Shown here: piece after piece, positions 50,670 to 59,234 of the stretch
Layout: each line of letters starts with the position of its first letter
Position numbering within the stretch: position 1 is the stretch's first letter
Notes under the pieces: generated by a model
The model's input: the letters and a program-made list of their open reading frames with translations, nothing else
The model's database searches: none
What the model was told of the DNA's origin: nothing
NCBI GenBank assembly: GCA_050246875.1
Contig: JBFWVF010000010.1
Span: forward strand, 124,001-188,000
Reading direction: 5' to 3'
DNA length: 64,000 nucleotides
Source of the DNA: SHWB01 sp050246875
GTDB taxonomy: Bacteria > Pseudomonadota > Alphaproteobacteria > UBA6615
Program-made: the position numbers and the translations under genes

Positions 50670-51128
50670 TCAGGGCACGAACAAGCGGATCTGGCGGGCG
50701 ACGAAGGCCGGCCGGCTGCCGCCGTCCAGTTCCATCGTCGCGTCGTGGGTGACGCGGATGCCGCTCGCGGTCTCCTCGGCTGCGGCGACGGCGAGGCGCA
50801 GGCGGATGCGCCCGCCCGCCGGCACCGGCGCCGTGAAGCGCAGCCGGTCGATGCCGTAGTTGATCGTCTGGCGCACGCCGTCGACGCGGTAGACGTCGCC
50901 GATCAGTCGCGCGAACAGCGACAGCACGAGGAAGCCGTGGGCGATGGTCTTGCCCCCCGGCATCTCCTTTGCCGCGCGGGCGGTGTCGACGTGGATCCAC
51001 TGGTGGTCGCCGGTGGCGTCGGCGAAGGCGTCGATCATCGCCTGGTCGACGGTCAGCCACGGGCTTGCACCGAGGTCCTCGCCGATGCGGCCGAGCAATT
51101 CGCCAGGTTGACCGAACACGATCATCAT
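50670..51128 (-). CDS. MaoC-like dehydratase
   Basis: The 152-residue hot-dog-fold protein has the MaoC/(R)-hydratase core: WLTVDQAMIDAFADATGDHQWIHVDTARAA, with the Asp-His pair of the active site, and the following GGKTIAHGFLVLSLFA. It hydrates enoyl-CoA or acts in a polyketide-like or nodulation-type pathway. GGGAGCG precedes the ATG, which overlaps the stop of the upstream NTF2-like gene (ATGA). Confidence 0.88.
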   Translation of the reverse strand: MMIVFGQPGELLGRIGEDLGASPWLTVDQAMIDAFADATGDHQWIHVDTARAAKEMPGGKTIAHGFLVLSLFARLIGDVYRVDGVRQTINYGIDRLRFTAPVPAGGRIRLRLAVAAAEETASGIRVTHDATMELDGGSRPAFVARQIRLFVP

Positions 51129-51508
51129 TTCGCTCCCGTTTGCGCCGCCGCGTCGCGCAGCAGCACCGTGTCGGCGTATTGTCGGGCGCGCACGATGCGG
51201 CCGTCCGCCACCCACCAGACATGGCAGAACGGAATATGCCGGTCCTCGCTTGCCCCGCGGGCGCGCGCGACGTAATGGCCGAGGCCGAAGACGACGTCGC
51301 CGTCGGCATGGATCGACTCGACCGTCGCGCCCCAGGACGCGAACGGCGCGCGCAGCTTCGGGAAGTAGTCCTCGAACACGGCCCGGCGGCCGCGCCAGGT
51401 GCCGGCGGCGTGCGAGCCGGCGGCGATTTCCCATATCGTGTCGGGGTCGATCAGTTCGCGGTCGAGCGTCGCGTACCAGCGCTCGACCACCTCGCGCGGC
51501 GTCGGCAT
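51125..51508 (-). CDS. NTF2-like (SnoaL-type) protein
   Basis: The 127-residue protein has the NTF2-like cone fold, with REVVERWYATLDRELIDPDTIWEIA at the start and WWVADGRIVRARQYADTVLL at the end. Such proteins act as polyketide cyclases, dehydratases or ligand-binding partners. Its stop overlaps the MaoC start, so both act in one pathway. Upstream in-frame text before ATG 51508 is not protein-like. Confidence 0.78.
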   Translation of the reverse strand: MPTPREVVERWYATLDRELIDPDTIWEIAAGSHAAGTWRGRRAVFEDYFPKLRAPFASWGATVESIHADGDVVFGLGHYVARARGASEDRHIPFCHVWWVADGRIVRARQYADTVLLRDAAAQTGAK

Positions 51509-51645
51509 GCCCGTTTCCGTCCACCCTGGTCCGCGCCGACGATAGCAGGACGCCCGGCGGCAGGTGAAATGCGTCGAGCGGCACCGTTTGACGCCCACCG
51601 CCGCCCATGCAAACTGGCCGCCTTTCGCGAGCAGGGAGCGCCGTC

Positions 51646-53736
51646 ATGCCCGAGGTCGTGGGCTACGCCGTCGAGGACGGCATCGCCGTCCTCACCATCG
51701 ACAACCCGCCGGTCAATGCGCTCGGCATCGCCGTGCGCGAAGGCCTGCTGGCCGGGGTCGAGCGCGCCGCGGCCGACCCCGCCGTCGCGGCGCTGGTGCT
51801 GATCGGCGCCGGGCGCACCTTTCCGGCCGGCGCCGACATCCGCGAGTTCAATTCGCCGCGCCTCGACCCGCATCTCTCGGTCGTCATCAACCATCTCGAC
51901 GACATGGCCAAGCCGACGGTGGCGGCGATTCACGGCACGGCGCTGGGCGGCGGTCTCGAACTGTCGCTCGGCTGCCACTTTCGCGTCGCCGCGCCCGCGG
52001 CGCGCATGGGCACGCCGGAGGTGAAGCTCGGCATCTTCCCCGGCGCTGCCGGCACCCAGCGCCTGCCGCGCATCGTCGGCCTCGACCGGGCGCTCCAGCT
52101 CGTCGTGCTCGGCGATCCCATCGACGCCGCTACGGCGCGCGACTGGGGCCTCGTCGATGCCATCGTCGACGGCGACCTGCGCGCCGGCGCCTTGGCCTTC
52201 GCGCGCCGCGCCGTCGCGGAGGCGCTGCCGCTGCGGCATTCGAGCCGGCCGCGCGAGGGCATCGGCACGGTCGACGAGTTCAAGGACGTGATCGACAAGT
52301 GGCGGGCGACGGCGGCGCGGCGTTTCCGTGGCCAGCAGTCGCCGGTCGAGGCACTGGAAAGCGTGCTCGACGGGCTGCGCATGCCCTATGACGAGGCGCT
52401 GGCGGCCGACCGCCGGCGCTTCGAGAAGTGTCGCGACTCGCTGCAGTCGAAGGCGCTGCGCTACGCGTTCTTCGCCGAGCGCGAGGTGGCGAAGGTGCCC
52501 GGTGTCGAGAAGGACACGCCGGTGCGCAAGCTCGACTCGGCCGGCGTGGTCGGCGCCGGCACCATGGGCCGCGGCATCGCCATCGCGCTGGTCGATGCCG
52601 GCATGCCCGTGACCCTCGTGGATACCTCGCGCGAGGCACTCGCCGCCGCCGCCGACATGATGGGCGCGCACTGGGACGGGCAGGCCGCGCGCGGCCGCAT
52701 CGAGGCCGACGAGGCCGAGCGACGCAAGGCGCGGCTGACGACGGCGACGGACATCGCCGCGCTCGGCGCCGCCGACCTCGTCATCGAGGCGGCTTTCGAG
52801 GAGATGGGCGTCAAGCGCGACGTCTTCGCCCGCCTCGACACGGTGGCGAAGGCCGGCGCGTTGCTCGCCACCAACACCTCCTACCTCGACATCGACCACA
52901 TCGCCGCCGCTACCGGCCGGCCGGAGGACGTGCTCGGCCTGCATTTCTTCGTGCCGGCCAACCTCATGCGTCTGCTGGAGATCGTGCAGGCCGGCCAGAC
53001 CTCGGCCGAGGCGATGGCGACCGCCTTCGCGCTCGCCCGCCGCATGGGCAAGATCGGCGCCATGGCGCGCAACGGCTTCGGCTTCGTCGCCAACGCCAGC
53101 CGCGCGCCGATGGTGCGCGAGGCCAATTTCCTCGTCGAGGAAGGCGCCGAGCCAGCGCAGATCGACAGCGCGATCGAGCGCTTCGGCATGCCGCTCGGGC
53201 CACTGGCGACGAGCGACCTGTCGGGCCTCGACGTGTCGTGGCGGATGCGCCGCGACACGGCGGCGACGCGCGATCCGGCGCTGCGCTACGTCCACCTCGC
53301 CGATGCCATGGTCGATGCCGGCCGCCTCGGCCGCAAGGCGGGCAAGGGCTGGTACCTCTATCCGGAAGGCAGCCAGCGCGTGCCCGATGCCGAGTTGACG
53401 GCGCTGGCGGAGACGACGGCGAAGGTGCATGGCGTCGCCCGCCGTGCGATCGACGACGCCGAGATTGTCGACCGCTGCCTCTACGCCGCCGTCAACGAGG
53501 GCGCGCGTCTGCTCGGCCTCGGCCGGGCGCTGCGGGCGAGCGATATCGACATCATGTGGCAGTACGGCTTCGGCTTCCCGGCGTGGCGCGGCGGCATCAT
53601 GTTCCACGCCGACAGCGTTGGCCTCGACAGGGTGCTTGCCCGTGTCGAGGAGTTCCACGCGGTGCACGGCCGGCTGTGGGAGCCCGCGCCGCTGCTGGTC
53701 AAGCTGGCACGCGAAAACGGAAAGTTCACGGCCTGA
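51646..53736 (+). CDS. Bifunctional enoyl-CoA hydratase/3-hydroxyacyl-CoA dehydrogenase
   Basis: A 696-residue fusion with an N-terminal crotonase-fold hydratase (GLVDAI... AGRTFPAGADIREF, GTALGGGLELSLG, PGAAGTQRLPR). The C-terminal dehydrogenase has NAD motif GVVGAGTMGRGIA (near 303) and GLHFFVPANLMRLLE. It catalyses two central steps of fatty-acid beta-oxidation. It resembles the FadJ/peroxisomal multifunctional type rather than FadB with its isomerase region. Start ATG 51646 follows GCAGGGAGC. Its stop overlaps the ATG of the quinone oxidoreductase (TGATG). Confidence 0.92.
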   Translation: MPEVVGYAVEDGIAVLTIDNPPVNALGIAVREGLLAGVERAAADPAVAALVLIGAGRTFPAGADIREFNSPRLDPHLSVVINHLDDMAKPTVAAIHGTALGGGLELSLGCHFRVAAPAARMGTPEVKLGIFPGAAGTQRLPRIVGLDRALQLVVLGDPIDAATARDWGLVDAIVDGDLRAGALAFARRAVAEALPLRHSSRPREGIGTVDEFKDVIDKWRATAARRFRGQQSPVEALESVLDGLRMPYDEALAADRRRFEKCRDSLQSKALRYAFFAEREVAKVPGVEKDTPVRKLDSAGVVGAGTMGRGIAIALVDAGMPVTLVDTSREALAAAADMMGAHWDGQAARGRIEADEAERRKARLTTATDIAALGAADLVIEAAFEEMGVKRDVFARLDTVAKAGALLATNTSYLDIDHIAAATGRPEDVLGLHFFVPANLMRLLEIVQAGQTSAEAMATAFALARRMGKIGAMARNGFGFVANASRAPMVREANFLVEEGAEPAQIDSAIERFGMPLGPLATSDLSGLDVSWRMRRDTAATRDPALRYVHLADAMVDAGRLGRKAGKGWYLYPEGSQRVPDAELTALAETTAKVHGVARRAIDDAEIVDRCLYAAVNEGARLLGLGRALRASDIDIMWQYGFGFPAWRGGIMFHADSVGLDRVLARVEEFHAVHGRLWEPAPLLVKLARENGKFTA

Positions 53737-54722
53737 TGCGCGCCATTGTCTGCCGTGAGCTGGGGCCGCCGTCGGTCCTGCGGCTGGAGACGGACTGGCC
53801 GTCGCCGGCGCCGGGACCGGGCGAGGTGCGCGTGCGCTTCGCCGCCTGCGGCGTCAACTTCCCCGACCTGCTGACCGTCGCCGGCATCTACCAGGAGAAG
53901 CCGGCGCTGCCCTTCGTGCCCGGCCGCGAGGGCGCCGGCACGGTGGTCGCGGCCGGCCCCGGGGTCGACGCGCCGCGCGTCGGCGAGCGGGTGATGCTGC
54001 GCACGCCGGGACCGCAGGGCGGCTTCGCCGAGGAGGCGACGGTGCCGGCCGACCTGTGTTTTCCGCTGCCCGCCGGCATGAGCGAGGCCGAAGGTGCCGG
54101 CTTCATCGTCGTCTACGGCACGGCGTGGCACGCGCTCGCCGATGTCGGCCGGCTGCGGGCGGGCGAGACGCTGCTGGTGCACGGCGCTGCCGGCGGTGTC
54201 GGCCTCGCCGCCGTCGAGGTCGGCAAGGCGCTCGGGGCGACCGTCATCGCGACGGCAAGCACGCCGGAGAAGCGCGTGGTCGCGCGCGAGCACGGCGCTG
54301 ACCACACGCTCGACTACGAGGCCGATGGCGGCTTCCGGGAAGGGGTGCGGACGCTCACCGGCGGGCGCGGCGCCGATGTGATCTTTGATCCGGTCGGCGG
54401 CAATGTGGCCGAGCCGTCGCTGCGCGCCATCGCGCCGGAGGGCAGGCTGTTGCTGGTCGGCTTCACCTCGGGCGACTACGCGCGGCTTCCGACCAACATC
54501 ATCCTGGTCAAATGGGCCACGGTCGCCGCCGTCCGCTTCGGCGTCTTCTCGCGCGCCTATCCCGAGCGGGCGCGGCACAATCTCGCCCAACTCGCCGCGC
54601 TGTACAAAGTGGGCCGGCTGCGGCCGCGCGTTGCCCAACGATTTCCGCTCGGCGAAGCGGCGGCGGCGCTGGAGCAGCTGCGCGACCGGTCGGTGGTGGG
54701 CAAGGTCGTGCTGGAGCCGTGA
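53736..54722 (+). CDS. Zinc-free quinone oxidoreductase (MDR superfamily, copy 2)
   Basis: A 328-residue paralogue of the gene at 32260-33237, with the same IYQEKPALPFVPGREGAG and the NADPH motif HGAAGGVGLAAVE. It lacks the zinc ligands. It probably reduces enoyl or quinone compounds, and its coupling to the bifunctional beta-oxidation gene suggests it acts on an acyl derivative, for example as an enoyl-CoA reductase-like step (inference). It overlaps that gene by TGATG. Confidence 0.88.
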   Translation: MRAIVCRELGPPSVLRLETDWPSPAPGPGEVRVRFAACGVNFPDLLTVAGIYQEKPALPFVPGREGAGTVVAAGPGVDAPRVGERVMLRTPGPQGGFAEEATVPADLCFPLPAGMSEAEGAGFIVVYGTAWHALADVGRLRAGETLLVHGAAGGVGLAAVEVGKALGATVIATASTPEKRVVAREHGADHTLDYEADGGFREGVRTLTGGRGADVIFDPVGGNVAEPSLRAIAPEGRLLLVGFTSGDYARLPTNIILVKWATVAAVRFGVFSRAYPERARHNLAQLAALYKVGRLRPRVAQRFPLGEAAAALEQLRDRSVVGKVVLEP

Positions 54723-54814
54723 CCGGCGGCGTTGCGCGGCGCGGCACAGGTGTTCATTCGGACATTTTTTTCTTTCCCCCGGCATCGCGCGTGGCGCATG
54801 AATCCCCCGCCGAT

Positions 54815-54829
54815 GTGGTCCGCGACCAC
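54815..54829. promoter_or_regulatory. Candidate FadR/GntR-type operator palindrome
   Basis: GTGGTC-CGC-GACCAC is a perfect 6-bp inverted repeat with a 3-nt spacer, 58 bases before the TRAP receptor start. TGGTC...GACCA is the core of FadR/GntR-type operators (E. coli FadR consensus TGGTC-N-GACCA). No GntR gene adjoins it. A regulator encoded elsewhere would be needed. Confidence 0.45.
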
Positions 54830-54886
54830 GAAACGTGCGCCGGCGCCGGACGGGCGACCGCCGCACACACGGGGGAGATGTCGTTC

Positions 54887-55972
54887 ATGACCAGCCGAAG
54901 TGCGTTCCCGGCGCTCGCCGCCGGTGCGCTTGCGACCGCAGCTCTCGCCGCCGGCCTCGCCGCGCCGGCCAGCGCCGACAACATCCGCGTCCGCGTCGGC
55001 GCGGGCCATCCCGTTCAGGGCATCGCACACGTCACCGCGGTCGATACCTTCTTCGTTCCCGAGGTGACGAAGCGCGCCGCCGCCAAGGGCCACACGATCG
55101 AGTGGACGAAGGCCTGGGGCGGTGCCATCGCCAAGCTGCCCGAGGTGCTCGACGCGACCAAGAACGGCCTTCTCGACATCGGTGTCGTGAACTTCCCGTT
55201 CCATCCGTCGCTGCTCGGCACGCACAACTTCCCATTCTTCATGTTCTTCCAGCCGGGCGACGTCATCCTCACGGTCAAGGCCGTGCGCAAGACCTATGAC
55301 GAAGTCCCGTTCATGTATGAACTGTTCGAGAAGAAGTACAACCAGAAGCACATCGGCGTCGGGCAGAACGGCGACTACGGCATCGGCACGGCGTTCGAGT
55401 TCAAGAAGTTCGAGGATCTCAAGGGCAAGAAGATCGGCGCCGCCGGCCCCAACCTGCGCCTCTTCACCGGCCTCGACGTCGCTGGCGTGCAGACCAACCT
55501 GAACGAGGCCTACAACGCGCTGCAGTCGCGCGTGTACGATGGCGTCGTCATCTTCCCCGGCCCGTATCTCGGCTTCAAGCTGCACGAAGTCGGCAAGTAC
55601 TACCTCAACGCCCATATCGGCACGCCGGCGGCGATCGCGCTGACGGTCAACCTCGACTTCTGGAAGAAGCTCAAGCCGGAGATGCAGCAGATCCTGACCG
55701 AAGTCGGCAAGGAGTACGACATCGAGAACTCCAAGCTGCAGGGCCAGGCCGACATGGAAGCCCTCGAGAAGCTGCGCGCGGCCGGCACCACGGTCTCCGA
55801 ACTGCCTTTCGACGAGCAGAAGAAATGGGCCACGGCGCTCGCCGCCATCCCCAACGAGATGGCGCAGGAAGCCAACAAGCGTGGCGACCCGGGCACGAAG
55901 GTGTTCCGTACCTACATCGAGACCGTGAAGGCCATGGGCTACACCTGGCCGTACGAGTACAAGATCGACTGA
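54887..55972 (+). CDS. TRAP transporter solute-binding protein (third system)
   Basis: The 361-residue precursor has a Sec signal (SAFPALAAGALATAALAAGLAAPASA). The mature protein has DctP features: EWTKAWGGAIAKLPEVLDATKNGLLDIGVV and the hinge LKGKKIGAAGPNLRL. Two ATGs are possible; 54887 has GGGGGAG ten bases upstream, whereas 54878 sits directly behind it, so I prefer 54887. It begins a plus-strand operon with DctQ and DctM. Confidence 0.93.
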   Translation: MTSRSAFPALAAGALATAALAAGLAAPASADNIRVRVGAGHPVQGIAHVTAVDTFFVPEVTKRAAAKGHTIEWTKAWGGAIAKLPEVLDATKNGLLDIGVVNFPFHPSLLGTHNFPFFMFFQPGDVILTVKAVRKTYDEVPFMYELFEKKYNQKHIGVGQNGDYGIGTAFEFKKFEDLKGKKIGAAGPNLRLFTGLDVAGVQTNLNEAYNALQSRVYDGVVIFPGPYLGFKLHEVGKYYLNAHIGTPAAIALTVNLDFWKKLKPEMQQILTEVGKEYDIENSKLQGQADMEALEKLRAAGTTVSELPFDEQKKWATALAAIPNEMAQEANKRGDPGTKVFRTYIETVKAMGYTWPYEYKID

Positions 55973-55984
55973 TAGCAAGTCGGC

Positions 55985-56013
55985 ACCGGCGTCGGGCCCG
56001 TCCCGGCGCCGGT
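55985..56013 (+). terminator. Hairpin between TRAP receptor and permease genes
   Basis: A 12-bp stem (one G-U pair) with loop CCCGT begins 13 bases after the receptor stop and ends 36 bases before the DctQ start. There is no T-tract. Similar hairpins in TRAP and ABC operons stabilise receptor mRNA and lower permease expression. Partial termination is inferred. Confidence 0.6.
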
Positions 56014-56048
56014 ACGACGGCACGTAACGTACCCAGAGGGAGCGGGGC

Positions 56049-56546
56049 ATGGTCGACACCATCGACCGCGCGGTTTCGTGGATCAACCGCACGCTGATGA
56101 TGCTGGCGGCCGGCTGGCTGGTCGTGCTGGCCTTCGTCATTCTCGCCGACGTCGTCGGACGTGGCCTCTTCGCCCTGCCGGTGCAGGGGACGCCCGAGCT
56201 GGTTGCCAACTCGGTCGTCACCATCGCCTTCTTGCAGGTCTGCCATTCGATCCGCATGGGCGGCATGCTGAAGGCAGACCTGATCAACATGTTCGCCTCG
56301 CCGCGTGGTGTCCGCATCCTGCGCGTCATCGGCTACATACTCGGCGTCGCGCTGTTCCTGACGCTCGCCTACGCGTCGTGGGAGCCGATGCTGTTCTCGT
56401 GGGAGATCGGCGAGTTCCACGGCGAAGGCGCGATGCGCGTGCCGGCCTATCCGGTGCGCACCGTGCTCGTCCTCATAGGCGTGCTCGCTGCCGTCAACTA
56501 TGCGCTCCTCGCTTGGCGCGAGATCGAGGTCGCCAGGGCCGCGTGA
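56049..56546 (+). CDS. TRAP transporter small permease (DctQ, third system)
   Basis: A 165-residue protein with four helices. GRGLFALPVQGTPELVANSVV and LQVCHSIRMGGMLKADLINM are the DctQ conserved segments. It joins the large permease to receive the ligand from the receptor encoded immediately upstream, and follows the receptor gene by 76 nt with the hairpin in between. AGGGAGCG precedes the ATG. Confidence 0.92.
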   Translation: MVDTIDRAVSWINRTLMMLAAGWLVVLAFVILADVVGRGLFALPVQGTPELVANSVVTIAFLQVCHSIRMGGMLKADLINMFASPRGVRILRVIGYILGVALFLTLAYASWEPMLFSWEIGEFHGEGAMRVPAYPVRTVLVLIGVLAAVNYALLAWREIEVARAA

Positions 56547-56585
56547 CCTCGCGCGGACGCCCAGCCATCACACGGACGCTTCGTC

Positions 56586-57902
56586 ATGCCCGGCGCTGAA
56601 TTCGCATTCGTCATCCTGGCCTTCATGCTGCTGATGGTGTTCGCCGGCTTCCACATCGTCGTGGCGCTCGGCCTCGCCAGCGTCATCGGCATCGCGGTGG
56701 TCACTGGCAACACGCACATCGCCCTTTCGTTGCTGTCGTCGACCTCGTTCGAGGCGCTGCGCGACTACATCTTCGCTGTCATCCCGCTGTTCGTGCTGAT
56801 GGGCGAGCTGGTATCGCGCTCGGGTGCCGCCGCCGATCTCTACCTGATGATGAACCGGCTGCTGCGCCGCGTGCCCGGGCGTCTCGCCGTCGCCACCGTG
56901 GCCGGCAATGCCGTGTTTGCCGCCGTCGTCGGCGTGTCGCTCGCTTCGGCCGCCGCCTTCACCCGCATCGCCTATCCGCAGATGATGCGGCACGGCTACG
57001 ACAAGGGCTTCGCCCTCGGCTGCATCGCCGGCAGCGCCTCGCTCGGCATGCTCATCCCGCCCTCGGCGCTGATGATCATCTGGGGCGTGCTGACCGAACA
57101 GTCGATCGGCAAGCTGTTCATCGCTGGCGTCCTGCCGGGCCTGCTGCTGGCCTTCCTGTATGGCGTCTACTGCCTCGTCACGGCGGTGACACGGCCGCAC
57201 CTCGTCGGCGGCACCGCCGATATCACGATGCAGGACGACGAGCCGTTTGGCCGCAGCGCCGTCATCGGCGGCATCGGCACGGCGGTCCTCATCCTGCTGG
57301 TGCTGGGCGGCATCTGGTTCGGCGCCTTCACGCCGACCGAGGCGGCCGGCGTCGGCGCCCTGCTTGCCTTCGTGCTCGCCGCGATCAAGGGCCTCGGCCG
57401 GCGCGAAATGGTGGAGGCGGTGCTGGAAACCGGCCGCACCTCCGCGCCGCTGCTGTTCCTGCTGATCTTCGCCCAGATGTATTCGCGCCTGCTGGCCTAT
57501 GGCGGCGTCGTCGACGGCATTCAGGACACCATCCTCGGCCTCGGCCTCGAACGCTGGGCGGTGTTGGTGGTGATGCTGCTGATCTGGCTGCTGCTCGGCA
57601 TGTTCATCGACTCGGCGTCGATCATGCTGCTGACGGTGCCGATCTTCGCGCCGATCGCCGACCAGCTCGGCTTCCACCCCTATGCCTTCGCGCTGATGGG
57701 CATCCTCGCCATCGAGGCCGGCATCCTGACGCCGCCGTTCGGGCTCTGCGTCTACACCGTCAAGGCCTGTCTGCCACCGGATGACAATGTCTCGATGGCG
57801 CGCATCTTCGTGGCCTCGACGCCGTACTGGATCCTCCTCGTCGTGCTGATGTGGCTGATCTACTTCGTGCCGGAGCTTGCGACCTGGCTGCCATCGCTAT
57901 AA
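56586..57902 (+). CDS. TRAP transporter large permease (DctM, third system)
   Basis: A 438-residue, about twelve-helix protein with the DctM signatures IPPSALMIIWGVLTEQSIGKLF, GGIWFGAFTPTEAAGVGALLAFV and LTPPFGLCVYTVKAC. It completes the receptor/DctQ/DctM operon. It is the only TRAP system in the window on the plus strand. Its stop lies 12 bp from the stop of the convergent M16 gene, with no strong terminator between them. Confidence 0.93.
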   Translation: MPGAEFAFVILAFMLLMVFAGFHIVVALGLASVIGIAVVTGNTHIALSLLSSTSFEALRDYIFAVIPLFVLMGELVSRSGAAADLYLMMNRLLRRVPGRLAVATVAGNAVFAAVVGVSLASAAAFTRIAYPQMMRHGYDKGFALGCIAGSASLGMLIPPSALMIIWGVLTEQSIGKLFIAGVLPGLLLAFLYGVYCLVTAVTRPHLVGGTADITMQDDEPFGRSAVIGGIGTAVLILLVLGGIWFGAFTPTEAAGVGALLAFVLAAIKGLGRREMVEAVLETGRTSAPLLFLLIFAQMYSRLLAYGGVVDGIQDTILGLGLERWAVLVVMLLIWLLLGMFIDSASIMLLTVPIFAPIADQLGFHPYAFALMGILAIEAGILTPPFGLCVYTVKACLPPDDNVSMARIFVASTPYWILLVVLMWLIYFVPELATWLPSL

Positions 57903-57914
57903 CGCCGGGCAAGG

Positions 57915-59234
57915 TTACTTCAGTCCCTCCGGCCGGCCGACGACGACGACCGTCAGCTTCGCCGGGTCGAGGACCCGGCGGGCGACGCGCTGGATATCCT
58001 CCGCGCCGACGGCCTCGATCAAGGCGTTGCGCTTGTCGAGATAGTCGAGGCCAAGCTCCTCGAGCTGGACCGCCACCAGTGTCGCGGCGATCGCAGCTGT
58101 GTCGGTAAAGCGCAGCGGCCAGGTGCCCGTGATGTAGCGCTTGGCATCCGACAGTTCCTCCGGGCCAACGCCGTTGGCCGCGAGGTTCTGCCAGACGTCG
58201 CGGATCACCGTCACCGATTCGCCAACCGCCGCATTGGTCGTCGCCGCGCCGCCGCCCCAGACGCCGGCGAAGTCGAACGGAGCAAGGTAGCTGTAGGCCG
58301 AATAGGCAAGCCCTCGCTTTTCGCGTACCTCGGTGTAAAGGCGCGAGCCGAACGTGCTGCCGCCGAGGACGTGGTTGAGGACCGTGGCGGCGTACCAGTC
58401 GGGATCGCTGCGCAGCAGGCCGGGCTGGGCGAACAGGATCGTCGACTGCGGCGTGGCGAGGTCGACGACGTGGGTACCGCCGTCGGCTGTCGGCGCGATC
58501 TTCTCCAGCCGGTAGGGCTCGCCGGTCGCAGGCAGGTCGGCGAAGGTGCGGTCGAGGAGTGCGCCAAGCTCCGCAGCGTCGATGTCGCCGACGACGCCGA
58601 TGACCAGCGCGTCGCGCGCGAAACGGCGCGGTACGAAGGCGCGCAGATCGGCGGTGGTGACGGCACGCAGCGACTCCGGCGTGCCGCCGCGCGGCCGGCC
58701 GTAGGGGTGACCCGGAAACAGCCGCGCCCACAGGGTTCGGCTGGCGATGGCGTCGGGATCCTGCGCCTCGCGCGCGAGGCGGGTGAGAAGCTGAGCCCGC
58801 ACGCGCTCGACCGGACGATCGTCGAAGCGCGGCAGGGTCAGCGCCAGGCCGAGCAGGCGGAATGCTTCGTCGCGATGGCGCGACAGCGTGCGCAGGCTCG
58901 CCTGCATCGTGTCCTGGCCGGCGCTGAATGACAGCGAGATCGACAGATCCTCGAGCCGCGTCTGGAAGGTCTGCGAGTCGAGATCGCCGGCGCCCTCGTC
59001 GAGGGTCGTGGCGACGAGTTCGGCGAGACCTTCCTTGCCGGCGGGGTCCGTCGCGGCGCCGCCGCGAACGGCCAGCCGCAGCGAGACGATCGGCGCGAGG
59101 CGATCCTCGACCAGCCAGGCGACGATGCCGCCGGGGCTGACGACGCGCCTGATCTCCACCGCTTCGGCCGGCGTGGCCGACAGCGCGCAGACGACGAATA
59201 CAAGCGCGGCGGCGAAATGCGCGAGCTTCCTCAT
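57915..59234 (-). CDS. M16-family peptidase-like protein lacking the zinc motif
   Basis: A 439-residue precursor with a Sec signal (LAHFAAALVFVVCALSATPAEA). It has the M16 fold, including GGSTFGSRLYTEVREKRGLAYSAYSY in the second half. The zinc-binding HxxEH is absent: the equivalent of the partner's HFLEH (77-81) is AELVA (71-75). It is therefore probably the inactive partner in a heterodimer with the active gene upstream, as known for PqqF/PqqG and mitochondrial MPP. The two overlap by ATGA. Confidence 0.88.
   Translation of the reverse strand: MRKLAHFAAALVFVVCALSATPAEAVEIRRVVSPGGIVAWLVEDRLAPIVSLRLAVRGGAATDPAGKEGLAELVATTLDEGAGDLDSQTFQTRLEDLSISLSFSAGQDTMQASLRTLSRHRDEAFRLLGLALTLPRFDDRPVERVRAQLLTRLAREAQDPDAIASRTLWARLFPGHPYGRPRGGTPESLRAVTTADLRAFVPRRFARDALVIGVVGDIDAAELGALLDRTFADLPATGEPYRLEKIAPTADGGTHVVDLATPQSTILFAQPGLLRSDPDWYAATVLNHVLGGSTFGSRLYTEVREKRGLAYSAYSYLAPFDFAGVWGGGAATTNAAVGESVTVIRDVWQNLAANGVGPEELSDAKRYITGTWPLRFTDTAAIAATLVAVQLEELGLDYLDKRNALIEAVGAEDIQRVARRVLDPAKLTVVVVGRPEGLK

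Noticed and set aside
54765..54771. T7 run as Rho-independent terminator for the quinone oxidoreductase gene
   Set aside because: No stable stem immediately precedes it; only three base pairs could form.
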